From Sporopachydermia quercuum (Eukaryota > Ascomycota > Sporopachydermiomycetes > Sporopachydermiales > Sporopachydermiaceae), in assembly GCA_001599295.1 (NCBI GenBank), contig BCGN01000006.1:186001-250000 (forward strand): a stretch of DNA of 64,000 nucleotides, written 5' to 3'. The notes under the pieces were generated by a model that saw only the letters and a program-made list of their open reading frames with translations, had not been told where the DNA came from and searched no databases. Made by a program: the position numbers and the translations under genes. Below, in pieces: positions 41,156-53,347 of the stretch (position 1 is its first letter; every line of letters starts with the position of its first letter).

Positions 41156-42460
41156 CTATTGTCTCCTGAACCTATCAACAGCATCTCGTAACTTCACTTC
41201 TCTCAATTCACCAGTTCTATCCGCTATTGGCCACCTACCCCAACCTCCCAATCGTATAACTAAGCATGTGGCATTATCATCTCCTCCTACAGCTTCTATA
41301 AACTTGATTACTTCAAGAGCCGTATCATGGGGTGTTGCATTTCCAGTGAAATTAACTTTNGCCATCACTAAATCAACAATCTCTTGATCAGTAGCATAAT
41401 TGCTTACCCCATCACTAACCATTACCAAGAAACATTCGTCACCGCCCATTTCTCCTATTGTATCGTCGAGTTTTACACTTTCTACGCCATTTTTACCTAT
41501 ATTCTTCTTGATTTCGTTGAAATCTCCTATGGTGTACGATAGAATATCTGGTTCTGCAGAGACACCTTTTGACTTCATTTGAAGGTCACCAAAGGATCTA
41601 GTGTTAGCAAAAGCGCCAAATCTTTCTTCTCCAAACGAATCAGTGAAAAAAGATGTGGCATATCTACTTAGTCTAGTAGCTTCAATAGGTGAACTGGGAT
41701 GATGATTAGATGTCAGTGGGTGTGCTGTGCCTGTTCTGTCGCATACTATACAGCGAGTATCTCCAACATGAGATATATACAATCTTGAGATCGTACGAGC
41801 ATCCCAATAGAATTTGCCTTGCTGAGCATATGAATCCAATGTATATATGTAAGCTGAAGTACATGTTGATCCTGACATTCTATGAGTAGTTGTGAAATCA
41901 TAATCAGCTGAGAGGAATGCTATTGGGAGTCTCAAGTATAAATCATCATAATCAGTCATTTTAGAAATATATGAATCGAAATGTACACTCCTATTTCGAT
42001 TCCATAGTTTCCAATAACCTCCAATGTTTGAAGCATACTTTTCGCTTAGAGAATCTCGGAATTCGTAGTCCGTCGGTGTAGTTTCAACGTATGTTCCTAA
42101 TTCTCTTGCTAGAAAGTCAGAACATGCATCACCACCATGACCGTCAAATATAGAAAAATTAAAGACTTGCCGCGTAGTATTACCTGATGATTTAGCCAAT
42201 GAGGATTTCGCTGGTAATTGCAGCACGCAAGCAGAATACCTATCTTCATTGTAAGGGCGATCAACTCTCGAAGTCGAGTGACCGAAGTGTGATGGAGCTT
42301 TCAAAAGAGGAACACTTACATGAAAATCCTTATGATTAGGCACTGGTAATGATATTCTAGTAGAAACTCTTCTGATTTGTTGGCCCATAAAGTGTGGAAT
42401 AAATCTATTAGGAAATGCCCACCAGATTTGATGCTTATATGTGCAAGATATCATTTTCAT
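41156..42460 (-). CDS. PTC6: Mitochondrial PP2C phosphatase Ptc6-like
   Basis: A 434-residue PPM/PP2C Ser/Thr phosphatase closest in layout to Ptc6 (YCR079W, about 442 residues), a mitochondrial enzyme linked to mitophagy and pyruvate dehydrogenase dephosphorylation. The N-terminus is basic and hydrophobic, a plausible presequence. PP2C motifs in order: RPYNEDRYS (motif 1), IFDGHGGDACSDF with the metal-binding Asp-Gly-His-Gly-Gly, SHVGDTRCIV, TRSFGDLQMK, MVSDGVSNYATD and the final GGDDNATCLVI. All the metal-coordinating acidic residues are present. The PDH kinase at the start of the window would be an opposing enzyme. One N in codon 370. Confidence 0.87.
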   Translation of the reverse strand: MKMISCTYKHQIWWAFPNRFIPHFMGQQIRRVSTRISLPVPNHKDFHVSVPLLKAPSHFGHSTSRVDRPYNEDRYSACVLQLPAKSSLAKSSGNTTRQVFNFSIFDGHGGDACSDFLARELGTYVETTPTDYEFRDSLSEKYASNIGGYWKLWNRNRSVHFDSYISKMTDYDDLYLRLPIAFLSADYDFTTTHRMSGSTCTSAYIYTLDSYAQQGKFYWDARTISRLYISHVGDTRCIVCDRTGTAHPLTSNHHPSSPIEATRLSRYATSFFTDSFGEERFGAFANTRSFGDLQMKSKGVSAEPDILSYTIGDFNEIKKNIGKNGVESVKLDDTIGEMGGDECFLVMVSDGVSNYATDQEIVDLVMXKVNFTGNATPHDTALEVIKFIEAVGGDDNATCLVIRLGGWGRWPIADRTGELREVKLRDAVDRFRRQ

Positions 42461-45340
42461 GTGAATATGGTAATGCGGTTAATAGATGCTGTTGCTGTTT
42501 GTTATTTTGCTACCTTTGCATATTGGTGTAATATTATTATCACTGAACGTATGGTAGGTATGATTATGTTGTGTAACGAATAGCAGTATAGTAGAATACT
42601 ATGAAACAGATGAGTGATGAGTGTGCTGCGTCTATGTCAATGTCAACATCAATGTCAGGTCATTACTCGATATATTCTACTGCTTTTCCAGAAAAACCAT
42701 TAATTGCTTTTAGTCGTTCTATATCATGAGCCAAAAAAGTCTCTCTTTGAGATATTCTAATTTATCGCTATTCTATTGTTCTGCTCTGCTTCTGTCGGTC
42801 ACCTCGTTTTGTTCTATGGATCGTAAATGGATTGATAGAACTTAAATATAAAGATTTACAGCAAGGATAAATGTATCAGTTAGTGCATCAAAAGTATTGA
42901 TGCCACCAATTGTTTACATAGTATTCTATAATTACAAACAATCGCTAGATTCAACATATGGAACTGCTATAAATCAAAGATAATCATTGATGCACATTGA
43001 ATCATCTCAGGCGCTGATTGCATAAAGTTTGGAAACAAATAACCGATATGGCACTGTCCCATAACAGGGAAAATTATAGTAGATGATTGTGAGTTGAGAT
43101 ATGAAGTGTTTGTTGATACCTGTTCCAAAAACTGAATGAAGAGCGGTATGTAACATGGGACGTTAAATTGGAAAGAGTGAGTTTCGTTGAAGCCATATTG
43201 CCGGTAATCGATTTGACTAAATTAAATTATAGAAAGGTTGTTGAAGATATAAGGAAATTATTGGTAGATATTAAATATTTCTTACCGTTTTATAAAGAAT
43301 AGTGTATTTTGGAAAGTAGAATGACCTTATCTTGATGAAAGAAACAATAGTCAGAATGTTCCGATGTTTAGGTGTTGCATTGACATGATGAAGATGTGAT
43401 TTGGTTCGGAATAAAGAAAAGGAGAAAAACTGTTGATTTTATTTGTACTTCATTTTCAAGTTCTATTTCAAGAACAATTACCCTTTTCTATAGAGTTGTT
43501 CCATNGATGTTCATTTTGACGTATGCTTCCCTTCTTTCTGTATTGGGTCCAATATCTGGTATAAGAGTTGAAACATTATCCATCAGCATCTAGAACGTCA
43601 AGTATCTTTTGACTTGAAATTCACAGGTTGTTACTTATTTTTATTTTGATTGGGCCTTAGATTCCCAACTGAGTATTTNACTGAATACGCATTGTATTAC
43701 TTAGTGTATAGCAAAAAGCAAAACATTAATTTAACTTAATCTCGCATGGAATGATTCTAGGCAAATAACATGGCACATCTACTGTTCAAATTTTCACCTA
43801 AGTTCAGTTTCAAAGTTCATCCAATTTCAATTTTCTCTCTCGATCATGATTATCAAGAACTTCAAAAAACATTGCACCAAAATACTAAAAATAGTTATGG
43901 ATATTTTTATCTACAAGTTGCTCATTGCAACCTTATACTAAACCTTTATTTCAAGCTTATTCTCTATATAGAGTTTTGAAGANTCAGTTTCTTATGCTGA
44001 AGCAAAATATGGCAATATGAAGCTAGGTTGGTTCAATGAATTTAGCTCGTTTAACTTTGAGTACAGATCTAAGATCTCCAAAATGATTATTAAACTTTCT
44101 ATTTTTCTCGGAGCCAATAGTTTAGATTTGTTTTGCTTTTCTAAGCCCTCTTATTTTCGTATTAATGTTTAGCCGTTTAGGAATATAAGGAGCCACCGAG
44201 CAATTCAGTGCTCACTTTANCATCCGTCGGAGATAAATATTAATTAGCGTTTGAAAACTAAGGTTTGTTTTTATTTTGACTCCAGAAGTTAAACTTACTC
44301 ACGGCTAAAGTTCAATGAACAATTGTTGGGAGTGATAGTTCTTGAAATTTTCATGATGATTTTGATGATTTTCAGCCTCAAATTCTATGAAATTATGTTT
44401 TCTATATCATGAAGCTAATTCTAAGCTGCTTGCTGAATCACTTGAAATTTATATAATGCAAATAACTAATGGCATAGCAGCAAAATAAATAAGATCAAGC
44501 TTGTCTCCCTATGGAAAGTACTATGTCAACCAAGGTTTGGATAGAACTTCTCTGCGTTTATGTGTGTCTTAAAAGTGGTCCCTTAGTTATTATTTTCGTT
44601 CTTATTGATAATTGATCTCTTTGGGCCAATTTCATATAAACCAAATTAGCATTTCTCTTGCCGCTTCCGTAATCCGAATCTCATTTAAAAAAANAATGTA
44701 ACTTAAAAAAGAAGCTCTTAACTGTAATTTGATTTTCCATCTTGATTATTAGGGTAAAACTTAATTGATAGGAATTAATGTCCTGATATATCGTTTCCAT
44801 ATCGTTTGTTTAGGTCATTATTACATTATGATTAACTATTTATTGAGAGATTAATAGGAAAGTATAATGTATTATTGCTTAATAAATAATAGGCAGTTTG
44901 ATAGTGTCACTGAGAAGATGAGTTTTAGGCTTTGAACACTGCTTTCTGTTGAAGAAACCCCTTCTCTAAGGAAGTACTACCCTTATGACTAACTACGTGA
45001 CACTGTCGTTCTTGAGATTGCAATATACTTTCCAATGTGTTTAAATCATATCCTATTACAGTTTGACGACCCGGTTGGCTAGCAAGAGACACTTNGATAA
45101 CCAGTTAGTCTGAAACTGATTGCATATACATACAGTTTTCTTACCTCCTCTCTGAGGTAGCATTTTCTACTCGGCAAATATGAACAAATCATTGATTAGA
45201 CGTTCTCTCCCAAGAAAATAGGAATTCAAATTACATTCTTTACTANATTAAATTATTATTTGGGACTTCGGAAATTTTCAAATTATGAAAAATTATAAAA
45301 ACAGGTACAAACCTTTCGCTTGACAGCCGTNTGTACGAGT
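42461..45340. other. Gene-poor stretch, PTC6 promoter side to aquaporin
   Basis: 2.9 kb with no supportable gene. Eight N calls, many AT-rich runs and a small hexamer repeat (42634-42657). The open frames at 43396-43593 and 43770-43979 are Phe/Ile/Leu-rich and random-looking. Confidence 0.5.
42634..42657 (+). repeat. ATGTCA hexamer repeat, four copies
   Basis: ATGTCA, ATGTCA, ACATCA, ATGTCA in tandem, about 175 bp upstream of the PTC6 start. Confidence 0.8.
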
Positions 45341-46135
45341 TCATGAATCAGCATCTTGACCAGGGTTAGCTGTTTCGTAGTTGAGGAACTTAAGTAATTT
45401 GTAGAGAATGACAGAAAGTACTGACCCAATTATTGGGCCAACCCAGTAAATCCAATGATAATTGGGGAATGATGGAATAACAACACATGGTCCAAAACTT
45501 CTTGCAGGGTTTAAACCAGCTCCAGTGTAGTAAACGGCTTCCAAATGTCCAAGGAATAAAGAAAATCCAATAGCAAGAGGTGCAATGAACGTTCCTCTAT
45601 GCTTTTCAACAGCCATAAAGCAAACAGTAGTGCATAAAATTGCAGTTCCGAAAGCTTCGATCCATACGCCTCTTGATCTAGAACAGCCACCTCCTAGACC
45701 ATTAGCGAATGCAACTGGACCCGGAGTAATAGCACTAGCAGCTGCAGCTGCACAGATACCAGCTACAATTTGACAGACGAAAAACAGAACTGCTCTAATA
45801 GGTGGAATGGCNCCAATTAACGCCAATGTAAGTGTGACAGCTGGATTGAACAATCCACCAGAGACACGGAAAAAAATGAAAATGTTGACCATGACGGAGA
45901 AGCCAAATCCAAGGGCGATCATAATCAACTTACCAGGATCTGATTCATAGCCCAAACTTGCTGGTGCTTGATTAGCAATTTGAGCAATAACATATGCAAA
46001 ATAAAGGAACAAGAATGTTCCAACGAATTCACCGGTTGCTAAAACAATATAGTTTCTGAAGGTGTCAGACAACCCATATTTACGAGTGTAAGCAGTGGTT
46101 GCAGGGACAGGTATCCCGGTATCAACTCTAGCCAT
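45341..46135 (-). CDS. AQY1: Aquaporin (orthodox water channel)
   Basis: A 264-residue MIP-family channel in the plasma membrane with six predicted helices and two half-helix NPA loops: NPA at 97-99 (GGLFNPAV) and at 209-211 (GLNPARS). Arg212 after the second NPA and His196 in helix 5 are selectivity-filter residues typical of water-specific channels, as in Aqy1; glycerol facilitators have Gly at the helix-5 site and NPA variants in yeast Fps1. I set the start at the ATG of MARVDTG; a longer frame to 46177 starts at TTG. One N near residue 108. It stands alone in a gene-poor region. AQY1 versus AQY2 is not separated here. Confidence 0.92.
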   Translation of the reverse strand: MARVDTGIPVPATTAYTRKYGLSDTFRNYIVLATGEFVGTFLFLYFAYVIAQIANQAPASLGYESDPGKLIMIALGFGFSVMVNIFIFFRVSGGLFNPAVTLTLALIXAIPPIRAVLFFVCQIVAGICAAAAASAITPGPVAFANGLGGGCSRSRGVWIEAFGTAILCTTVCFMAVEKHRGTFIAPLAIGFSLFLGHLEAVYYTGAGLNPARSFGPCVVIPSFPNYHWIYWVGPIIGSVLSVILYKLLKFLNYETANPGQDADS

Positions 46136-49100
46136 ATTTCCTTTTTTTAATTTTGTTCTATCAACGTTCAAATGCAAGCAAATATATGTCCTGGTTTATA
46201 TTGATGAATTACGTCGTGTTGTGATGTATTGATGAGAGGTAGAAAAATTAACTAAGAATGAGTACAAATCAAAAAAATTTTGAACAATTGCGGATGTATG
46301 TTTATATTAGGATCTAGCCAGATTGATAATATAGTCAATTTTGCTGTTACTGTTGAAGGATACTATGTACTATCATCTTTCTAGTGAATTCATTACTCCT
46401 TCCACTCGGATGCTTATAAATGATTTCCTTCCACCAGTTAAGTTAACATTTTCACATTCCAATTAGAAATCATGTACTAACTATTCCTTTTTGGGCCTGT
46501 GTTCATCTCATTTACCAAAAGTTTAAATCTTGATAATGTTTCTTTTTCGGTTAGTACTGTNCAAATTTACACTCCTTTAACAAACCTTTAGGATTCAGGC
46601 ACCACGAGCAGAACTAATAGGGTTAGAAGTAAAGTAGGTTATTTGATGTTCCGTTTCATTTTCAGATAAATTTTCGTGCCGCGTTAAATGAAATAAGACT
46701 TTCCCGTTAAAAGAAAGATGTTATCGTAGATGGGAAGTTCTATTGAAGATTGATAAGCTATAGGTAGAGGGATCTTTATCAAGAATATACGAACCTGAAT
46801 ATCTATTTCTTGTTGGGAGACTTACTGTAATTCAAGGTCATTCAAAATGAGTCTGGTGGTGCCTAATATCACCTCCTGAAATCACTCTCCCTCGCTTTGT
46901 TTGATAGAGAATTGTATAGTCAAATACCTCGAATGACAAGAATAAGCAGGAGGTAAATAAAAGTATGCACTCCTTTGCAAGTAAAAATTACGGTTAGGAT
47001 GTGATGAACCTTACAATAAAGTTTCCGCTAAAACTTTTAAGGTTCAGGAAGAAAATCTTCTAGCTGATGTTCATTTCCAGATCTAAACAGTATTTTCAAT
47101 TAAAGTTCCATTTTCCTTTTGCTACCTCGATAAATAGAATTATAGTAGGGAATGCTTGATCTGAGACAGACACGATGAGGGAAGAAAACTAATGTGCAAG
47201 GGCCCTGTTACTTTTTCAAAAATAATATGAAGAGGATCAACTACAAAGTATCTCCGTTATGAACAAAAATTGATGCTGTATNTAGCGAAAGAGTATGTAC
47301 AAACAACCCCTTTTGTTGTCAGTGATCACATTTGAAAGTGATGGTCTTGGTTGCATAATTCCTATCAAAAAAGGGAGAAAAAGAAGCATATTGAAATTAA
47401 GCGACGACCAGCCAATTATCACACTTGAAATGGTAATTGAAATAGTACTAAAAAAGAACTAAAGTTAGAATGTTCTCTAAGTTCATATAATTAGATATAA
47501 AATGTTAACTGGAACAGTTCTAAAAGTTACTAATTGGAACGTAAATTCTCTTTGTCACAATTGAAACAGATCCAAGGAGTATGTATATCCAAGGACTATC
47601 CTCTAGATTACAGTATACTAAGTTTTACTCCATTTAATACCTGAAGTTTCATAACTCAAGTTTAGATCTTCGCTTTTACCATGAACAAAAAGTGAATTTA
47701 TAACAAACAAGTTATCATTTATTAATCAGCGGAAAAAAATAACGAAGCGAATAATATTTCCTGCTACATCTGGTGATAAACTATTTATTTACGGTTCTCT
47801 TAAAGGAGCCTATCGAACAATCTTTGTCTGACACCGTTCTCAACTGTGGTGGACTTGGATATGTTCCTTCCTACGAACTTCTTATTGTTAGAACATAATT
47901 ATTCATCGAGATTTGAGTTATCAAGCTCCTGTCCCCGTCTATTTCAAANCCTTTACAATAAATAATATGTAAAACCGTTGTAATTTAAAGTATGGTTAAA
48001 AATTAAAGTCAGCAGTTGCTTAAACTGCAAGCATATGCAACAGAAAAGACTTTACGATATTTACAAAACAGCTTAATTTCGGAAAGCTCTATAATAAAAC
48101 AGGATTAGCTAACACTATTATTTTCACTGAAGTATGTTTATATGAATTCTAAGTGCATTATGAAATATATTCTGAGGATGAGTACTTGGCAGAATTCCGA
48201 GTACTTTTTTGTCGCTCTTTTTCGTAAGATCCTTCACACCAGACAACTCGCACAAGGGATGCACAACCGAATGCAACATGGCCAAATGGATGGATTGATC
48301 ATTGAACAGAAGAGGAGAAAGGAGAAATATGCATAGCTGGTAAGATTTTTCAGTTCAGTTGAGTATATTTTTTATAGTGACTCAGCATTGTTAGTAATTT
48401 GAGTCAAGAGTCAATTGTAAATGGCTTCTCAATTGTTAGCTTCGAAATCCACGTTAGCAACTTCTTTACACACAGNTATTGAATTAGTTCACTACAGATT
48501 GAACTTCAAGATATTTCATATATATGACTCGATGTTCAAAAGCCCTGCCGAAGGTAGTAGTGCTTGAAAAATAAGATTTTCAATCGTTAGTATTTACAAT
48601 CTAATTNTAATNTTTTGATGACATCTCTCTATGTCTTTTGAAGTAGTCAAACATATTGATGTGTACAGTAACCGTTAGAGGCTTCTACCTATCTATTGTA
48701 CTTATATAAGAGTTCCAAACAAAAGTTGTATTAGGTTTGACGGCAGCTTTGCAAATGAGTATTCCAATTCGGAGAAAACTTGAAGCTGAATCCAAAGGAT
48801 ATGCGTATATGTCAAAAAATCATTGACTATTTGTTGATTAATATATCATTTATCTGTATTAGACACTGTTATGATAATAAATACTTCTCTGGTAGTCTCA
48901 TTATGTTCCATAGATGGCTATTCCATTGCGGCTATGGAAATAACCAAAAATACAATTTGGAAAGACAATAGTAAGACAATTCTTAAGGCTATCACATTTC
49001 TATATCTTGATGCTTCTCTCTCTCTAGGTAAATGACATAGAACGCGGATCCTGATAATCAGCTAGCGAGCAGCATCTTGTAAATTGTGCAGATGTCAACA

Positions 49101-50983
49101 AATCTGTTACACCACTTTGTAATTGCTACTTGAGTTTGAGATCAAGTCGTCATAACAATAATCTCTTAAATAATTTTAGCCACTTGTAGAACGTTTTACT
49201 CAGGCCAACACGAGGTAAAGCAATTGAGGATGCCTTGTTTAGTAAAGTTTTCTCCTTACAAGTTAGGTAGCAATCACCTACTAGGTATATAAAGATACTG
49301 AATATAATTGAAACCTCATAAAAGAACAGAAAAACAAAACGTCTCGTTCTCGCATAAGAAATCGAAAATTTTAGTAATAGCAAATTGTCATATCGTGTTT
49401 ATTCGCGACAAGAACCAATGACGTTCAATAGCTGTTCTAACAAGTACGCAAAAAATGCTCTTGTATGTAGCTGAAATTAAGAGCATGGCACTAGTTGATC
49501 AGCTGTTAAAGGGGATCAAATAAAGACTTAAAATACTCAACAGGTTGCATCAATTGAAAAAACAAACAAAACAGTGATTGTTGCGAAATCGCGAGGCATT
49601 GTCATATTGAATTATCCATGTTGAAGTTTCAATCTGTCAAAGTGCTTGCTGACCTCTTCTCGAGTCCCTGTTCATCGCTAAACTCAACTGACTGATCCAA
49701 CAGGGAGGCTCTCTCAAATGAACAGTCTTTCATTCAGAACTATGCCCTCATTAATTTTTGTTTTTCCACCTACAGCATAATCAAAACATACCATCGAGCA
49801 TGAGATCATCGCTACCCAGTTAATCAATTGACACTTCTCCCAGATATAGTCGGTCACNAATTCAAATGCTTTCTGAACCTACAAGCATAATGAATATTCT
49901 CGTAACTTATTCGAAACACTAGTAGATTACCATACCCGCAACTTTAGCAACAGCACCAAAGACATACTTTCGGAAGGTTTAGAATGAATAACCCTGTACA
50001 ACTATATTTGATATCTTTTCCGTTTTTTATTAAACCTCAGTTAATCTTGAATAAGTTAGACATTTCATCAATATGAGATATAATTAATATATAGGGTATA
50101 AGAATTCTGGCTAATAACATAATATAACTATTACTAATATAAATCTTAGATTAAATATTGCTTTATAATATATTCAATACTAATGACAATAGCAAAAGAT
50201 CTGATTTCTCTGATCATTTCCAAGCTGTCTAGTTTTCACGTGAAACCATTCTCTCCGGCTATTCCAAATAAAATAAACTTTTAAACGTTAAATGTAAACA
50301 CAATAATACAACTGTTGAATTGAATCACTCAATTCGATCACTGTTAAGTTGCCATTATATAGCAAACAAAGATATTGGTTTATCTGTAGCGCACGGTCTC
50401 CTATGTGATAGATATTTTATAAAACAATTGAATACTAAAATGCTCAAGTGTGCGCTGAAGTAGTTGAAGCATTCTCATATCCTTGCATTTATCGATATGA
50501 TCCATCAATAAGAATATATCGATTAATTTTATCGATAAATGCATAAGTATGCATTTCCTGCATAGAATAACTTTACATCCCCTGTTATTTGCTACAATAC
50601 TGAAACAAAGTCTCAACTTAAACTTTACAGAAATATAAACAACAAACAACAACAGAGATTAAGAAACATCTTAGGATGAAGGAGCTTGAATTTTTTAAAC
50701 AAAAAATTGTAGTAGATGAAAATCAGCATATACTGGCGAATATTAAGTTGACACAGGACTACTGGCAGAGCAATAGGTTGTTTGTTTTGGCCAGTTTGGT
50801 TTGTTTTCACAATAAGAGTTTGTTTTGATACTTTGTTCACACAGTAGTGTCGCAAAGCATTACTTGAACTGCATTGTCCGATTGAAGTACTGGCCTTTTC
50901 AGTGGAGAAGCGGTGAATACTGGAGTAGTTTGATTGAAAAAAAGGGAAGAATAGACAACAAAATCATCAATTGTTAGTCATCG
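46136..50983. other. 4.8 kb gene-free region
   Basis: The longest stretch without a gene in the window. AT-rich, especially 50040-50190. It contains seven N calls, a TGACTCA word (48378-48384) and a 12-bp palindrome TTTCACGTGAAA (50234-50245). Open frames (for example 48142-48336 and 50401-50652) are short and look random. No tRNA or transposon remains recognised. Confidence 0.5.
50234..50245. promoter_or_regulatory. 12-bp palindrome TTTCACGTGAAA
   Basis: Perfect dyad centred on CACGTG, a bHLH (Cbf1/Pho4-type) core, placed just after a very AT-rich 150-bp stretch and 740 bp upstream of the next gene. Confidence 0.5.
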
Positions 50984-53002
50984 ATGAGTATACTACAGCA
51001 ATCATCAGCAAATCGAGGATCTGCTCAGATCCTCATTTATCGAGACGAAAATCCATACTTTATGGATACAATGGCACAAAGCGATTATGAGAATGGTGAT
51101 TCATTTGCCAATTTCTTCACTTCTACCAAATTATCGAGCTTGGAAGAGCAGCATCTGAATATTCAAANGTCCCTCTATAGCAACAGAAAAAAGCTTGACA
51201 TAGACATCAATCCAAGAAGAAGATCTCTAGATATATCTAACTCTCCAGATCTAAAAAGTATATCACAGAAGATTGATCAGTTGACAAATGACTCATTTTC
51301 TGATCGTATATTCATAGCTTCTTTGTCAGTACTGCAAGATGTCAATTCCACCAGATTGCAGGATTTATCTGCAATGATTCTTTCAATGGCAGCTGAGCTA
51401 GATTCTCTGAAATCCACAGATGAGAATCAATATTCTGATAACAAGGACAAGAAGATCAACATCGATAATCCAAATGAGAAAACCGTAAAGAGAAAAGAAA
51501 ACAAGGAAAATCGTTTGAAATCGGAAAAAGGTTCAGTTGAAGTTGTTGGAGATAAGGAAAACAGATTCACTGGGAGCGGGAATGGGAATAAAAATGGAAA
51601 TGGAAATGGTAATGTGATTAACACTACCAGCAACAATAGCGCTGCTAGACCTCTAAAGGCTTCAAGCAATCATTTCAATATCCTGGTAGATGATAAGAGT
51701 AATAAAGCAAAAGAGAAGAAAGCAAAAGAGAAGAAAGCAAAAGAGAAGAAACCAAGAAAGAGATTTGGTAAGGGTGGCGCCAATAGTTTGGTTAAGCGAA
51801 TTGTTAATAGTATCGAGTATGGAATAGAGAATGGAATTGAAAGTGGTACCGAGATAATGATTGATACGGCTGTCGAGGAAGAGGGAGAGAATGTTGTAGA
51901 TGATGAAATTGTTGCTAAAGAAGTTAAGACAAAGGATGCAACTGCAGTTACTGAAAGTACTATTATTCAAGATGTGGACTCAACTGATTATTCAAATGTA
52001 GATCGTGATACTACTGTTTGTAGCTGTAGGAGTAACAGCAGTAATGTTGATATGGTTGATGAGCCAAAGGATGGATATGATGGAAATAACAGCCAGATGA
52101 AAGAGTCTACGAGCATTGAGATAGTGGTAAGTGTGGTTGAGAATTTGGAGGAGAGCAGCACAGAGAACAGAGNACTTGATACATCTAGTAATGCTACTAA
52201 GAAGGATGAGAATGATAAGCGTGACGAGCATAATGAGAGCAGAAAGAGTGAATTTGTTGATGTTCTCAATAGTAGCGAAAAAGATACTTTAGCAGTAGTG
52301 CTTGATACTAAGAATGATAAAGGTGAAAATCATGATGAAAGTGATGATAATATTAATAATTATGCAAGTAATAATGTTATTGAAGACAGTGCTAGCATCA
52401 ATAACGACAACAGCGTTAATAATATTATTCTCACTATACCCAGTGCGCCGATTGACAACATGATCAATGCTACAACTGCCAAAAGTGATTCTGACATTCC
52501 AACTGCTACTTTTACACACGAGAACACTGATTCTCCTGCGGCAACAGATATCAGCTTAAAGTCTCTTTCTGGAAATTCACAAGACACTTCTTCATTATCA
52601 ATTCCGCATTGCACTTCATCTAAGTTATCACTATCATCATCTCCATCAGCAACTGCTGCAAACCTCTCAGGATCGTCAACTGCAATAGCAGAACCAGACC
52701 GTCAAGACCTCACTGAACATCATGTGGAAGAACCAGTAAACAGGTCAACTGAAGACTCAACTGAAGAGTTGCTAGAACAACCGATGGAACAACCGGTGGT
52801 ACAACAGACAGAAATTTTGACTGAATCTCAGCCCGAATCAAAACCTGGGTCAGAATCTGAATCAAATGAAACGAATGTAACAACAGATGTGAGAACATTG
52901 AATGAAATTCCTTCAAGTATGTGGGGTACTCGTAAATGGGAATTTTTTGCCATAATGGCTGTCATAATAGCAATTCTGTCGATATTAATAATGATTAGAT
53001 AG
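50984..53002 (+). CDS. Low-complexity protein with C-terminal membrane anchor
   Basis: 672 residues, not recognised. About 150 N-terminal residues look ordered (ENPYFMDTMAQSDYENGD, then SLSVLQDVNSTRLQDLSAMI, probably helical). A long charged, Asn/Asp/Glu/Ser-rich middle follows, with a Lys-rich (AKEKK)x3 repeat near 243-257 and QP-rich segments near 600. The last 25 residues are MWGTRKWEFF followed by a single hydrophobic helix (about 652-670) and a short MIR end. This is the layout of a tail-anchored protein of the ER, nuclear envelope or mitochondrial outer membrane with a cytosolic disordered domain. Function unknown. Two N calls. Confidence 0.72.
   Translation: MSILQQSSANRGSAQILIYRDENPYFMDTMAQSDYENGDSFANFFTSTKLSSLEEQHLNIQXSLYSNRKKLDIDINPRRRSLDISNSPDLKSISQKIDQLTNDSFSDRIFIASLSVLQDVNSTRLQDLSAMILSMAAELDSLKSTDENQYSDNKDKKINIDNPNEKTVKRKENKENRLKSEKGSVEVVGDKENRFTGSGNGNKNGNGNGNVINTTSNNSAARPLKASSNHFNILVDDKSNKAKEKKAKEKKAKEKKPRKRFGKGGANSLVKRIVNSIEYGIENGIESGTEIMIDTAVEEEGENVVDDEIVAKEVKTKDATAVTESTIIQDVDSTDYSNVDRDTTVCSCRSNSSNVDMVDEPKDGYDGNNSQMKESTSIEIVVSVVENLEESSTENRXLDTSSNATKKDENDKRDEHNESRKSEFVDVLNSSEKDTLAVVLDTKNDKGENHDESDDNINNYASNNVIEDSASINNDNSVNNIILTIPSAPIDNMINATTAKSDSDIPTATFTHENTDSPAATDISLKSLSGNSQDTSSLSIPHCTSSKLSLSSSPSATAANLSGSSTAIAEPDRQDLTEHHVEEPVNRSTEDSTEELLEQPMEQPVVQQTEILTESQPESKPGSESESNETNVTTDVRTLNEIPSSMWGTRKWEFFAIMAVIIAILSILIMIR
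51707..51751 (+). repeat. 15-bp coding repeat, three exact copies
   Basis: GCAAAAGAGAAGAAA three times, encoding AKEKK repeats. Exact nucleotide identity points to recent slippage expansion. Confidence 0.93.
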
Positions 53003-53347
53003 ATTATTGAATAACTAGATAATTAATGCATGTCGTATTATATTAACACTAATACTAACACTTATACTAATAACCTATACTTCTATCCAAATATAGTCAA
53101 TTATGGTATTGGGTATACAATTTATTTATATGAAAATCATATATAATCATCAATAAGCCTTCAAATGAGCTTTTGTTCATTTTACCATCTTCCCGTTTAT
53201 TGTTTCTTCGATTTCCTGTTCTGCATTCATTCCTCCTTATTACCAGCAATTCAGCGCTCCATATTCTCTCTCTTCCCCATTTCCCTGCTTTTTCTTTACC
53301 TTCGCTTCATCCTCTTTGTTCCATAATCTTCTCCTTCTTATTTGTCT
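53003..53347. other. Intergenic, convergent 3' ends before CDC28
   Basis: A 345-bp spacer between the tail-anchored protein gene and CDC28 (convergent); the CDC28 side is pyrimidine-rich on the + strand. Confidence 0.6.

Noticed and set aside
48142-48336. 64-codon frame in the gene-free region
   Set aside because: Short and without domain; expected by chance in 4.8 kb.
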